DNA from: Vanilla planifolia | Taxonomy: Eukaryota; Streptophyta; Magnoliopsida; Asparagales; Orchidaceae | Length of the DNA: 64,000 bases | Reading direction: 5' to 3' | NCBI GenBank assembly: GCA_023846275.1 | Contig: CM043875.1 | Location: 22,076,593 to 22,140,592 of the forward strand | In this document: positions 1-12,961 of the stretch, in pieces | Layout: every line of letters begins with the position of its first letter | Position numbering within the stretch: the stretch's first letter is position 1 | The notes under the pieces: generated by a model | Told to the model about the DNA's origin: nothing | Databases searched by the model: none | The model's input: only the letters and a program-made list of their open reading frames with translations | Program-made: the position numbers and the translations under genes

Positions 1-1446
1 GAATCCAAACCTACCAAACCTTTGGCTATACCTTCCTATCTCAAAACTATTCTTAAAGGAGGAAATACGCCTAACTCCTAAACATTCCTCTTTCTTATCT
101 TCACACTCAATTTACACTTCTAAAGTCATTAAATCTTTCTCAATCATTCTTGTATTCTCAAAAAGATTAATATAATTCATTACTTAGAGGGAAATTAACA
201 TAGATGTCATAGAAGTTAATAAACCATAGGGAAACATAAAGTGTCACTACTCTTCTGGGTGACTCAAGGTTGCCATAGAGACATAAGAATTACTAGTGAT
301 TCTTGTGTAAACCCCTACTTTATTGTAATAACAATCAATTATATATGAAACCCAAAAGTAATAGCCAAGGCTTATGAATACTAAAGTTAGCCAAAACATG
401 TAATGTCCTAGACAAAATTAGGGCACGACAAAATCTAATAAAAAAGAGCTAAAATATTATAAATAACTAAAATTAAGGTTTAATAGAAATTTTAAAGTGA
501 TTAAGCATAATGGACCCTTCACCTTGATGTATTTACACATGGATGGTTAAGCCTATACGAGTGCTATATTGCATGGTAAGAATCTCTAAGATTGGATGGA
601 AGCCATTATATAAATAGTCTTAGAAGGGTATAATTATACATTTAGTCTCGTGGGTAATCACAAGATGTTCTATGTTGTTGAAGGGAGTACATGTAATTGT
701 TGAAGATTCCTAAAATTCTATGAGGTCGACCCATATGAACGGCATTATCTTGTGTAGTACTGAATTACATGATGTGATAAGAATGTCAGGCTCTATCATG
801 ATTTTCTTGGATAGGAGAGTGTGTTAGATTAGGAAAGGACTTAGGCATCTAGTTAATTATATTATAAGGATATACATTAACTTAGTTAATAGATCACAAT
901 ATTTTACATGATTTACTTAGTTATTATATACATACTTCTTTCTACTATATGTTAGTTTCATAGTATAGCTCAAGGATTCCCAATTGAGCCTCACTTCATA
1001 CCCCCTCATATGTTTATAGAATCAAGTATCTAAGAGTTGTGTTAGAGTTGAGCTGGAGATTATCTAAGTTAATACATTATTTGGATGATTTATTTTCTTT
1101 ATTTTATCACTAATAGTAGTATCTTTGATACTTATTATCATAAATTATATTTTATTGGACATGGGCTATATCAGACTATCTTATTAGATTTGGTAATTTC
1201 TTATTATATTTTTCTATCAAACTTTGGTAGTTATTCATGATGTTGTTTTGGATTAAAATAGATTTGAGTGCTTTATTAATTTTTTGGATATTTTATTTAT
1301 GTTTTAGTCTATAAATGACGAAATGTGTTAGATCTTTAGCATGATAGTATTTTTTATAATTCTATATTTCCAATTTTATGTACATTTTGATATTATGATC
1401 TTTAAATTTCAGTTACATTCATGGTTTAAAAAAATGGGTGTGAACG
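1..1446 (+). repeat. 3' part of a long gypsy-type LTR (family X, copy A)
   Basis: This stretch matches, by eye, the end of the solo LTR at 8237-12142. Both show the same succession of phrases, including a GTCACTAATGAAACTC-like signature (near 291-315 here) and a run ending in GGGTGTGA-AC at 1436-1446. GGGTGTGACA or GGGTGTAACA ends the other copies, and this one reads GGGTGTGAACG, so its terminus is slightly mutated. The window starts inside the element, so its 5' end is not visible. It holds no coding capacity. Confidence 0.6.
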
Positions 1447-2200
1447 ATAGTCTTGATGTAAGGTAGGATATTATACAATGCATTAATAAATTTTGTAAAC
1501 TTAAAATGAAAGGAAGATCAATGTGTACCATCATACTTGTTTAATCCTTAGTAGTAAAAAACCATATCAAAACAACACTGAATCAAATCGAAATAATGTT
1601 AAACAATTCTGATCAATCAATGTTGAGTAGCATACTTAGATGATAATGTCATTGATGTGAAGTAAGATATCATCCAATAAGTTGATGCATTTCATAACCT
1701 TGTGATGTAGAAAAGACTAATGAGCATCATCATATATGTATATGATTAAAAGCCGTAACAAAAGCATAATGAGTCTAGACGAAGCCCCTGATGATTTGAA
1801 TTGAAGAGAGAATCTTATTTACTATCTGATGATGTCCATCATACTTGATAGATACAATTGAAATTGTATTTTCTTAAGATAAATTGAGAGACCATAGTGG
1901 ATAACAAATGAAGATGTACCAGATAATGAGCTTATAAAAAATTGTCATATGATTGATTAGAGGGTACAATTGCATATGTTGAAGGAGGCTAAAAGAATTG
2001 TTGGATGACCAGACTTGTGTGATGAAGCACCACATTTTGCATAATTTTAGTGTCAATTTGGAAGAGATGAGCTAAATGTAAATTGATGAAAACACCTTCT
2101 AACTCATGATTACCTTGGCCAATATGCAAAGACAACTCATCCATCTAATTAATGGGACAATAGATGTATGCTTTTCGATATGATCACTATATGTATATTA
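1447..2200. other. Unassigned AT-rich stretch with a diverged internal duplication
   Basis: I see no gene here. About 85 bases near 1450-1537 recur in diverged form near 1651-1737; both contain TGATGT-AAGTA-GATAT followed by similar text. The stretch lies between the end of LTR copy A and the 3' part of the LINE. It could be internal sequence of the element that LTR A belongs to, or the LINE 3' UTR. Confidence 0.3.
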
Positions 2201-2279
2201 AGATATATCACATCATCGAGCTTAATTAAAACTTTACAAACTTTTGGAATTTGCTACAAATCTAGAACCTATAAAGGAA

Positions 2280-2690
2280 GGTAGTTTTTTTATCAATTGA
2301 GCTAATTGGTTGGCCACCACATTTCCTTATTTGAATGTGTTGGAATTGAATTGATTTAAAAATGAATTTATTAATTTGATTTAGTAGGTTTAGTTTATGC
2401 CAAGGGATTCTTGTGTTTCATTGGATCATTATTAGAATTCGTTTATTATTTGATTCAACAATGATATTTTGAAAGCCTAGATTGTCATATACATTTTAAC
2501 CAAATAGTACTACAATGGCTTCGACTTCAATATTTCTTATAGTCCCTATGTAAACTAAGAATGCATTGAAAAATTTATTATAATGACTTCTGATCTCACC
2601 ACCACAACCAACAAGGATAGAGTTCCCTCTAACTGATTCATTAGTATTTAGTTTAACAAATTTTGTTAGTGGGAAGTCCATTTTATCACT
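2280..2690 (-). pseudogene. LINE-1 RNase H domain remnant
   Basis: The minus-strand frame at 2496-2681 contains FVKLNT followed by N, then RGN and a GCGG turn, the layout of the RNase H domain at the C-terminus of plant LINE ORF2 proteins. The first catalytic aspartate, normally after KLNT, reads as asparagine. The next segment (about 2335-2280) still shows a GNVVANQLAQL stretch typical of the end of this domain, but only after a stop codon. It is separated from the reverse transcriptase by the LTR element at 3116-6245. Confidence 0.7.
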
Positions 2691-3110
2691 TTTTTGTTAA
2701 TGTGCATTATATTTTAGGAAATGGAGAAAGTAGCTCATCTTTTACTTGTTAAATCTCCATGAAGTGTTTTTGAGTGATTGGATTACATTTGTAAATGACA
2801 TAGCTCATATGTTGAACTCTATTTATTAGGGTACCCACCAACATTATTTGCTCATCTGATGTTTGGAATTTCTAGCTTTAAAGATATTCTAGACCCTTGA
2901 TACTACAATGGCTATAGAGTTAAAGAGATAGTACTTCAACCAATGATGAAGTGCTTGATGAATGGTGTCATGTTGGATGTGTTTGTTGCCTAGTTTTGGA
3001 GCAAAGTGGTCACATAAATGTGTAAACCTATGACATTCTACAAAAAAATTAATTTTAAAGTCCCTAAATATAAAGAAAAGGAAGTGAAAGAAATAAGTTT
3101 TTTTAGATTA
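2690..3110 (-). pseudogene. LINE-1 segment between RT and RNase H, no clear motif
   Basis: By position this belongs to the C-terminal part of LINE ORF2 just upstream of RNase H, where plant LINEs usually carry a zinc-finger-like region. I could not follow a motif through the stops. It is assigned only by its place between the RNase H remnant and the insertion point of the LTR element. Confidence 0.35.
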
Positions 3111-3115
3111 TTTTC

Positions 3116-3865
3116 TCATTAGAAAATCACTCCAATAAAAAAACTAAGAGAGGAAACAAAATGACAAAAAACAACAAAAATTGACAATACAACACAATGT
3201 ACTAGACCACACATTGGGTCATGCACTGAGGCATGCCGTAAACACACTAGAGATCATGCTGGAATGCACGTTTTGGTATAATAGATGCATGTTAATGCAC
3301 ATGCATCAGTTGATCACCTAACCCACACATGTTTCACACATGCACAATTGGTTACCGAACATGCTACAGTGGTCAATGTGAGTTTGGTAGAATGTTGGCA
3401 AATGAGAATAGTACTCACAAGCATGAATGGCCCCCTTATATGATCATATGGTTGTGAGGTGAGGGGCACATGTATAGACTGTGCAGATAGGTGCAAAATT
3501 TGCATAATTTTTAAGAATATTAAATTCCTAGTTAAAATAACATGTTTTTCTCTTTTATTAGTGAAACGTGTATCCTAACCATTATATAAAGGGATGAGAA
3601 TTATGTATGAACAATTTAGAAGAATTTAGAGTAAATTTAGATAACTTTAGTGATTTTAAAGCATTTTAGAAATCAAAACTTCATGAAATTCAAGAATTCC
3701 TTGAAAACATCTTGTGGAATTCAATATCTTTTATGGTAAAAACACACTTTTCCTTCTTATTCCTTTGTTCTTAGCCATTTTCATGCTTCTTCTTCCACTG
3801 TTGCTATTTTAAAAATAAGATATACTAAAGAAGACTTTGGGCAAGAACACCTCATCGATAAGTCA
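3116..3865 (+). repeat. 5' LTR of the TR-GAG-like element
   Basis: It matches 5463-6245 in order along its length: the same GATCACCTA, TGAGGTG, TATATAA and CCATTTTCAT landmarks appear in both. A TATA box (TATATAAA) lies at 3583-3590. The end is placed at the CA of AAGTCA (3864-3865), aligned with AAATCA in the 3' copy. The expected TG start is mutated to TC here. Confidence 0.65.
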
Positions 3866-3874
3866 TATTATTTT

Positions 3875-3886
3875 TGGTATCAAAGA
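3875..3886 (+). other. Primer-binding site (initiator tRNA-Met type)
   Basis: TGGTATCAAAGA agrees at 10 of 12 positions with TGGTATCAGAGC, the usual plant primer-binding site complementary to the 3' end of initiator tRNA-Met. It lies 9 bases after the inferred end of the 5' LTR. Confidence 0.7.
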
Positions 3887-3889
3887 ATT

Positions 3890-5440
3890 TTGATTTGATA
3901 CTAATGGTAGGTGTAAAAAAGAAGATCATTGAAGAGAAAGGCCACTGAAGAAAATCAAGAGATTGAGGAGGCTTTAATCGATAGGACTACATTGACTATT
4001 TCACCATTAAGATTAAAAGCACAAAAAGCTCTATTAACCTAATAAATGTAAGTGTTACTAGAGGTGATATTAATATCACAATCTCTTCCTATGATAGATC
4101 TAAAGAAAAAGCTCTTAATCAAAGAAAAAGTTACATAGCACTCCCAAAATAATAAAATATGAATATAAAGATGATATCAATCTCATCTATTCAATGCATA
4201 AGGATGATAGTGCTTTTCAAGATAGATGTTACACTTGATTTATTAATTATGATGGTCATATGTTATTCTGATGGAATGCTAACCTAAGAAATGATAAAAG
4301 TACAAAAGTGACATGAAGCCAATTTAAGAAATTAATTTGAAAAGAATTTTAACCCATGTGTTACATTAAGAAATGGTGGAGAAATAATCTATGACATCAA
4401 TAATGATAGATGGTGTAGGAATATACTATAGAATTTTGATGATAAGCTATTAGGTCAGAAATACATATTACAGAGATATGGATTTTATCAAAGTATAATA
4501 TAAGTCTATATTATCCTATTGTTAGAATCTTTGAAGAAAATTAGTACATATGTAATGGCTATTAAAAATAATAATGAATGTAAAGAGATAAAACTAGAAG
4601 GATAAAATACTAAGAAATGTAAGTATAAGTCCAAAAATTAATAGTAAAAAGAATAGAATTTTCCAACAAGATATGTTACAACTGACAACACTCCTACCAA
4701 CAAAAATTAGAAATACATTGATCACTATAGGAAGACAAGATAAAGATAAGAAAAATGTTACAAATTTCATCCTAAAAATGTTTTAGAAAAGTTAAAGCAT
4801 AAAATACTTATTACAGTAAAGATGAAAAGGGTAATTCAAACTCATTTACAAGTTGATGAAAACTTATGTCTTATGATGACTTCAAAAGAGATATCACATT
4901 AAGCAAAACATAGAAAAGAACTCTTCACTATTAATATATAAATGAAGAAAAAGCTTATTAACACAATCATTGACACTAGAAGCAAGAAAATATTACATTA
5001 GAAGGTCTAGTGTAATGGTTAAAGTTAGAGACTACACCACATCTAAGACAGCATTATTTTGGATGGATTCATAAAGGGTTCAAGATAAGAGTTAGAAAAA
5101 TAATATAAGGTAAAGTTTGTTTTCACTGAAGACTACATTGATTAGGGGAATCCCTACATGTGGGATCAAGATGCCATCTATTATTAAAGATCACAACAAT
5201 ATTCGTTCACAAATAATAGATAACACTTTTTTCTAACTTGAGATAAATAAGCATTGGCCAAAGGCATTTTTGGTGTTGAACAACTAAAAAGGTTAACAAA
5301 TACTTGCCAAAGATATGTTCTACTAACAAAATCTAAGAAAACATTTTATAAGACTAATGGAAGCTTCAACCTCTCAAAGTAGACAATTGAGCTAGATCAA
5401 TTAGAGAATTAGTTCAAAAAAGAAGATTCAATAGGACTCA
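3890..5440 (+). pseudogene. Gag-aspartic protease remnant
   Basis: The interior is plus-strand coding sequence broken by many stops. An early Gag-like part is followed near 4755-4800 by a KKCYKFHP segment resembling the Cys/His region of such Gags, then near 4960-4990 by NTIIDTRSKK. This looks like a retropepsin active site (normally DTG or DSG) with the glycine changed to arginine. Downstream, text such as NPYMWDQDAIYY (about 5145-5180) fits the second half of an aspartic protease domain of this kind. No reverse transcriptase, RNase H or integrase motif appears before the 3' LTR. Confidence 0.55.
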
Positions 5441-5462
5441 AAACTCAAAAGAAAAAGACCTA

Positions 5463-6245
5463 TGATCAAGAAATCACTTCTAATGAAAAAAATAGAGGGA
5501 GAAGATAAAATAACAAAAATCAATAATGAACATAAAGAAAAAGGATAACACGCTAAGTCACGTGCAAGGAGACACTATAAACATGCTAGAGCATAAGCTA
5601 TAGTGTGTATTCCAAGCACCCGCACATACTATGATCATGTTTAGGAGGAACAGGTGCATGTGTAATGCACATACACCAATCGATCACCTACTATGAGCAC
5701 ATTTTGCATACGTGTGATAGGTGCACCTACCTTATTGTCATAGTCAATGTGCATGTGATAAGCTATCCAATGTGAGTATAATACCCGCATGGATGGACAA
5801 ACCCCTTTGGGGCAACCATACATCAGTGTGATGCATGGCATATGTGAGGTGGCATAACTAGGTGTAAAATTTGTGTACTTTTTTAGAATTTTAAATTCTT
5901 AGTTAAAATCACTTATTTTTCTCTATTATTATTAAATAATTATATCCTTACCACTATATAAGTGGATGGAAAAGATATATGAAATAATTTGAAAGAATTC
6001 AAAGTGAAGTTAGAATAATTCAAAAAAAATTTAGATAGTTCTTGGAATTAAAACTTTGTGAAAATCAAGAATCCCTAGAAAGAAATCTTCTTAGGGGATT
6101 CAAACTCTTTTCTAGTAAAAACTTTTTTTTTCTTCTCATTCTTTCTTTACTTTCAACCATTTTCATACTTTCATTTTTGTTACTATTATTCTAAAAATAA
6201 GTTTACTGACAATGACTCAGGGAGAGAACACTCATAACTAAATCA
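5463..6245 (+). repeat. 3' LTR of the TR-GAG-like element
   Basis: This is the direct repeat of 3116-3865. It begins TGATCAAG and ends in AAATCA, so the TG...CA termini are preserved. A TATA box (TATATAAG) lies at 5955-5962, the same place as in the 5' copy. The two LTRs differ at many positions and by small indels, so the insertion is old. Confidence 0.65.
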
Positions 6246-6250
6246 TTTTT

Positions 6251-8231
6251 TATGACTTTTATGGCTTCAAATTTTGAGCTAGTCCTAAACTAAATTGATA
6301 ATGAATTTACCTTACTTGGTGAGAGTTCAATAACTATTACCATCCATGTCTATTTATTTTGTGAATTATATAATTGGTGGCATGAGTTTTTATAAATTCT
6401 TCCAATTAGATGAGCTTGCCCCACCACATTTTCTAGTATGGTATTTATCTCTCATGTATTTTGCATTGAGAGTTTTGAGGTGGCACTATACGCTTCCTTA
6501 AAATCTTTTAGTTTTTTGACCCCTAATCTATTTTCTTCCTAGGGGAAGTTCATCCTTTTTTAATTGGACCAATGATGCCTAGTCATGCGACTCTTAAAGG
6601 AAACCATTCATCATATTTTAAACTATGTTTATAATCTTATTGAGGGATAGAACATCCTTAGATAGTATAGTGGTACTAATTGGAGTACATGCATAACAAA
6701 CATTAACTTATCTCTCATTTATACCAATTTCTTCTTATAGATAACCATCTTCTTGTGAATTTTGTTAATCAAGTGTAGGAATTGAATGCTTTTATTCCTA
6801 CCATTGAACAAGTTACATCCCAAGGTATTGGTGGGTAACATCTTTCAAATTCCATGATTTCCATATTGTTTTTCTCTTACTTTGCTTTATGTTTTTATTT
6901 CTAACAAAGAAGCTCTTTTGTATGTTAATCTACATAACTTAGACTTCCTATAGCTCAATGAGGAATTTCTTGATATTTTTAATAAATTGTTTAACACATC
7001 CTAAGAAAAGGAGAAAATCATCTATAAAGCCCAAATGGAAGATGGATTGATTACCTTTTAAAGTGGAGTAGTGCTTCACTTTAGCTTGTGTATGATGGTA
7101 GTTTAAACATCTACTCAGTGCTTCAACTACAATGGGGAACAACAATGGGCATTAAGGGTTAACTTGCTTTAGCCCATAGGGTGGTTAGTAGAAACCATTG
7201 CCTCCTATTAAAAAAAACTAATGGCCAACTTCTATTATATATAATCATGACTACATTAATAAATCAATAATTGAAGTTAAGCCTACACAATACTTATATC
7301 AGAAAATCTTAAGCGAGACTATCAAATACCTTCCTAAATTAAAGTTCATAATATATTAATTACCTCGAATCTTGTAATTTATATCATCAACTAATTCTTG
7401 AATAAGGAGGATATTTAGTAATTTCTTTTTCCTTAATAGAAGCTAATTGTTCCATTAAAAGTAAAGAGGTTAGAAAAGATAATAGTCTTGCCTCCAATAA
7501 CTTAAATAGTATTTTCCTTAGTAAAGTTACAAATGCAAATTGGTCAAAATTAGTCAAAAGATGGAGGGTAATCGATCTTGTTAATCAAGATTATATTAGC
7601 ACTATTAAATTCTCTAGGTAATGACTTCAAAATAAAAAATCATTGATAGCTTCATAAACATCATCCTAAATTATGTACTAATAATGCTTGTAAAAGATTC
7701 CATTAAACCAATCAGTCCTGAAGCTCTTGAGGAATCCATTTAAAAAATATTATTTTTTTTCTCTTTGGTAGTTGACTAAATCAGTAACTGATTATTTTTC
7801 GAGGAGACCAAGGGGAATATGGCATAATACATCACCATTTACCAACTAAGGACAACCAAGCAATGAAAAGTGAAGTAATCTACTGTAGCTTTCACAGTTA
7901 AATCCTTCTCTAGCACCCAATTCCTACTTAAATCTTTAGTTCTATGTATATTAAACTTCTTTTTCCCATTTTTTATCGTAGTATGAAAGAATTTTATATT
8001 TTTTATCACCATTCATGAGCCACTTAGTGTCTATCTTTTGCCACTAATGCATCTCCTCCATTTTAATATCCATAATCAGATAATTCTAAGCTTTTGTTAG
8101 TTCCAACTTTGAAAACTTAGCCAACATCTCATGGAATTGGCTTTCCCTCTCTTTGACCTACTCTTTAGCTCCTTTCAAATTCTTAAATATATTAGTAAAT
8201 TAAGTTTTATTCCATTCTTTTAATATAAACT
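6251..8231 (-). pseudogene. LINE-1 reverse transcriptase remnant
   Basis: The minus strand from 8231 downward gives successive blocks of a LINE reverse transcriptase in different frames: a KNIKFFH segment (about 7.97 kb), FRTDWFNGIFYKHY (about 7.70 kb), then YGLKQVNP and PLLFPIVVEALSRCL (7.18-7.10 kb). The palm motif FIDD lies at 7017-7028, where this family usually has FADD. The C-terminal LRRLKDF text lies near 6.5 kb. Both palm aspartates are intact, but stops and frameshifts lie throughout. The 5' side continues at 12148 across the solo LTR. Confidence 0.75.
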
Positions 8232-8236
8232 TTAAG
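8232..8236 (+). repeat. Target-site duplication, left copy (TTAAG)
   Basis: TTAAG immediately precedes the TG start of the solo LTR at 8237 and is repeated exactly at 12143-12147. Confidence 0.75.
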
Positions 8237-11200
8237 TGTTAACCCAATATTCTTGTCTATATTATTACAAATTAGTTGATAGAGGTATGTGTTTTCTTAT
8301 GAATTAAAATTTAAAATTTAAATATATTTAATTTTTCATATTTATAAATTGATTTAAAAAATTTTAATTTAAAATTTGAAATTCTAGAGTTGAAAGCTTG
8401 TTGTAATGGCAAGACTTGAGCCGCATCACATAAGCCTTGATTAGGCTTAATACTTAAAAGTGAGCTTGTGATTTTATTTATATTATTAATTTTATCTCTT
8501 ATCATTATTATTAAATAATTATTAGTACATGATAAGATATGGATATGAAACTTAAAAATTTAGAGTTAGTGGTTGGAGATAAGAGGATTCAAAAGAAAAG
8601 ATTATATATATATATATGATGCATTTAAGAATGTCTTAAGAAAAAATAAATATGAGAGAAAGAAGAATAAATATTGAATATATACATTAGCTATAAATTT
8701 CTTAGATTCCTAGTTTGTAGAAGTTCGATTTGGCTGGCCACAAAATAGTTGATTAAAAGTAGGTTGGTTTAAAAGTATGAACCATGGCTACACCAAACAA
8801 AAACCTAGTTATCTTAAGATACTTGGTTTAAAGAGATGTCATCAGGGAAACATAAACCCTTAGGATGTGTTTTTTAAGGCTTTTATAAAACCTAGCCATA
8901 AAAAAAATTGGAGAGGCCAACTGAGATGTTACTAACAAGAAAATAAGGACAAGTTGTGAGGAAAAAAGACAAAGGTTCAAGTTTTGAAGGAAAGATCTAA
9001 CTAAGAAGAAGTTTTTTACATGATTATGTTTAGGTAAGATGATCCATGAGTTCATAAAATAAATGTATCTATGATCTTAGGTAAGATAAAATGGAATTAC
9101 TTAGTTAGATGCATGTGAAACAATGGAAAATTAATAACTACTCATTGTGCTTCATGAATATTGATTAAGATTAAAGAAATCCCTTCTACCCAATACCAAG
9201 GGAGTTTTATTTGGTAATCAAAAGGAGTCAATTAATATTCTTTCTCATGCAATGCTTCTAATGGGATAATGCTACTAACATTTTACCCATTAATGGAAAG
9301 TAAAATCTATGATTTTATGTTATATCCTTGGGTTTGGTTATAGATATATATGGAAGTTGAATATAGAGTAGAAATTCATTGATAGTAATTTTGATAATGC
9401 TAATTAACCCCCCATAACTTAAAAATTATAACCTTGCTTTCTCATTATATTTTTTTTGAATTTAGAAATCTAGTAAGATTCTTATTTTTTCGTAGTATGG
9501 ATGTATGATAATATAAATTAAATGCAATGTTTAATAGTTTGCTTATTTTATGATTAACTAAATGTTTCATGATCTAAAGAACCAAGCAATAGATGAAACT
9601 AATACTTGATTCTATTTTTTCACAAGAAATAGTTTGGTGTTTAGATATATAGTTGATGTGAGACACTAAGATTGTATTTGATAATACTCACAATTTAATA
9701 TATAACATGAAAAGTTGGGATTGTGAGCTTTATTGTCAAAACTATAAATAAAAAAGTGTGAAATGTCATGTGATAGAATTTACACCTTATATTAAGCCAT
9801 AAATCATTTAAATACAATTATACTTAAAGAAAACAAAATTCAAGTTAATGTTGCAACTAAGTATTCCTTTTCACCTCAGGTTTGCTTGGGAAGCATAAAA
9901 CCATGGCTTGTTTAAGTTAAGAGAGGCAAGGGTTTGACCCTTAATAGAACTTAAGGGGCTTCTAAGTTGAGTGTGATCCTTGTTTTCTAGTTGAGAAGCC
10001 TTAGAAGGCCTGATTTAAGGCTATAAAAGAAGGTAAGGTTTAGTAGAGATATAGTTAGAAAAAAAGGATTTGATATGGCTAGAAGTGCTTAGGTTGAGTT
10101 AAACTATAAGGTAAAGGTTATATGGATACGTGATAATCCTTACTAAGGTTAAATTGGAAATCTAAGGTGCTTGGATATGGCTATGTGAGGTAAGCTTTGT
10201 CTTGGAATTAAGCTTAAAGGCTTAGGAATAATGTATGAAAAAGGAACCTATAATATAAGATTCTATTGATGAGTTAAGCAAACACCATTGGTGAACCCCT
10301 ATGCATATTATAAATTATACTTTAGATAGTTAAGCTTTTGGCTAATACCTTGGATGAAGGTATAAGATCTTAGAATAAGACTTATGAATGTGCTAGATTT
10401 AGCCAAAGGAAGCAATAAGGTAAAGATATTGGCTTGACACTTAAGTTGATCAATTTCTTTAGGTAAGACCATGAATGAACTTATTTTGGATCTTAAGACA
10501 CATGATAACATGCTCGATAGAGCTCTAAGGGATACGTGGTGGCTCAAGAGAGGCCATATGATGGACATGATAAGTTAGGGTTACAAAAGAGCCATAAAGG
10601 TCACTAATGATACTTATGTAAATCCAAACTTAATTATAATAGTAATCAACTATATATGAATCTTAAAGGTAAAAGCCATGGCTTTATGAACACTAAGGTC
10701 AGACGAGACAAACAAGGTTCTAGATGAAATCAAAACTAGACTAAATACAAATAAAATAAGTTAGGATATATTATGTAACTAACTTAAGATTTGATGGAAA
10801 TCTTAATACATTCAAAAAATAATAGCCTTGGATAATTAAAAAACAACTTAGGATAAACCCTACTTTGACTTAATCAGAGCATAAAATAACCTAGATAGTA
10901 TATTTAAGGTTAAAAAACCCTTGACTTATTAGGTTACTACTTATGATGAGAAATCTTTATATATTAGATAGTTGTTAATGGATTTGAGGTTAACATAAAC
11001 CTTTAACTTATTAGGTTATTACTTATGATGAGAACTCTTCATATATTAGATTAGAAATTAAGAAAATCTAGTTAACACTGGGTAGTGTTGGATTAGAATT
11101 AGCAAGAAGCTATTTGATAAAGTCTTGATTGGTCAAGTGAATAATTAAATATAGAAAACCCTTTGATTATGCACACTCAATCAAGAGATAGACAAGTTAA

Positions 11201-12142
11201 TTATCACACTCGCTTGACTTGGAGGTAATTACACGTGATTTATTGAGCCTATAGAAGAAGTGTTAGATTATGTGATAAGAACCACCAAGATTGGTTGGAA
11301 GCTATTGTTATAAATAGTCCCAAAGTGGAACATCGAACAATTAATCCCATGATGAATTGCATGATGTGTTATGCTATTAAAGAGAGTAAGAGTATATATG
11401 ACTATTAAGGACTTCTAAAACCTTACGAGGTTGTCTAATGTGATTAACACAACCTTGTAGAGTATTGCATTACATGATGTGATAGGAGTGTTAGCTTCTA
11501 TTGTATTTCTCTTAGATCAAAGAGTGTATTAAATTAAGGAGGGATATTAAGCATATAATTAGTTATATTATAAGGATATATATTGACTTATGATAGTTAG
11601 TAACTGATGGCATTCGTTTATGTGATTTACTTAGTTGTTATATACATATTTTTTAACTAATGTATGTTAGTTTTAAATATGGCTCAAGAATTTTCTATTG
11701 AGTTTTACAACTCACTCCTCTTATATTTTATAGGATTAAGAACCTAGGCATTATGTAGGAGTTAAGTTAGAGATTATTAGAGTTAATAAAGTAGTTATAT
11801 GATTTATCTTCTTTATTTCAACATCAATAATAATGGATTTAATAATTAATTATTATCAATTATATTTATTGACATGAGACTATATTATATTATTTATTTA
11901 TACTAAGTTGTTATTTATTTTATTTTTTATTGGACTTTGATAGAAAATCATAGCATTACTTCAAATTGGAATAGATTCATGTGGTTTATTCAATTCGTGG
12001 ATAATTATTTATGCTTTGAAAATTTGCTAGATTTCTAATGTGATAATATTGTATAATTCTGTAATGTAAATTACAAGTATGTTTGATAATGTGATCCTTT
12101 GGATTTTGGATATCATGGTTTAAAACAAAACTGGGTGTGACA
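8237..12142 (+). mobile_element. Solo LTR of a long gypsy-type family (family X, copy B)
   Basis: The element begins TGTTAACCC and ends GGGTGTGACA, imperfect inverted ends. It is flanked by the perfect 5-bp duplication TTAAG. No retrotransposon gene lies inside, and LINE-1 coding sequence resumes on both sides, so this is one 3.9-kb LTR left after recombination between two LTRs. The 3' 1.5 kb matches window position 1-1446, and the middle shares the GTCACTAATGA signature (10600-10625) with copies near 18.86 and 35.79 kb. A TATA-like (TA)n run lies at about 8605-8619. Short reading frames inside are chance. Confidence 0.75.
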
Positions 12143-12147
12143 TTAAG
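12143..12147 (+). repeat. Target-site duplication, right copy (TTAAG)
   Basis: This is an exact copy of 8232-8236. It directly follows the CA end of the solo LTR. Confidence 0.75.
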
Positions 12148-12961
12148 TCTCTTTAATTGGAAAGATAAGGCCCTCATTCTTAACCTAACAATTAGAAGGC
12201 TCCAATCCCTAGCAACCAATAGAAAAAATTTTTTGCTTTTAGGTCAAACATTTTAGAATCAAAATTTCTATAGTGTAGATTTAATTTTTCATGAAAAAGG
12301 TTCAACAATGAAGAATGGTCTAAAGGGTCTTATCCAAATGTTAATCCACTATAATAAGAAATGCATTGAGTCATTCTTGATGCATTGGCTCAAAATGCTT
12401 CTAAACCCACTTCCATTTTCTTTTTATAGTCAAGTGACCCATGAAGTTACACTTTGATAGTTTTCAGTCATCAATAAATTTAATGAATTTAGTCATATGA
12501 CTTAGCTTGGGAGAAGAATGATATTTATATTCTTGAACCTTAGTAATGACATTGAAGTCCCCCAACTATCTAGGATAGACAATTAACCTCTGTTTTCATT
12601 CTTAAATGCCTCTAAAGAACTCTTTTGTTAATAAAAGAGCTCTTTACATACACAAAAGAGTAGTACATCTTTTATGTATCATGCTTAATCACCATGTGTA
12701 GACATCACATCTCTCCCCGCTTTTAATTATTTAACTTTAAAAATTTTGCAACTACAATACTCACATTTTGTTAGAAATGTTACTCTTGTAATAGAAAAAA
12801 ATTAATCTTCTTGAAAGGATGTTCATTTGTTTGTTACTTGTAAATGGTTCCAATAATGCAATCAACTTTATTTTTTGTACTTTGATCATGTTCTTAAAGT
12901 ATGAAATCATTAAAAAGTTAATGGTTCCCCTGATGTTCCAAATTAAGATGATATTCATCAA
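12148..12961 (-). pseudogene. LINE-1 endonuclease domain remnant
   Basis: The minus-strand frame starting at about 12958 reads MNIILIWNIRG and later LIALLEP, the first two blocks of an L1-type apurinic endonuclease at the start of ORF2; the Glu of LLEP is a catalytic residue in this family. Further down, LGDFNVITK (GDFN codons at 12551-12562) is the next conserved block. A MGHLTIKRKWKW segment (about 12.43 kb) stands where the family has its substrate-binding block. Stops interrupt it, and the frame runs into the solo LTR insertion. Confidence 0.75.

Larger units (their letters stand above)
3116..6245 (+). mobile_element. Non-autonomous LTR retrotransposon, gag-protease only (TR-GAG-like)
   Basis: Two related blocks of about 0.75-0.78 kb in direct orientation (3116-3865 and 5463-6245) enclose about 1.6 kb. 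The first block is followed by TGGTATCAAAGA, a near match to the initiator-Met tRNA primer-binding site. The inside shows Gag-like text, a Cys/His-like segment and an aspartic protease motif, but no reverse transcriptase or integrase, and there is no room for them. TTTTC precedes the element and TTTTT follows it, a possible 5-bp target duplication with one change. It sits inside LINE-1, so it is younger than that LINE. Such gag-only elements depend on enzymes from autonomous relatives. Confidence 0.7.

Noticed and set aside
4990..5070. GGTCTAGTGTAATGGTTAAA resembling a tRNA D-arm region
   Set aside because: No matching anticodon arm or T-arm follows, and it lies within the gag-protease remnant.
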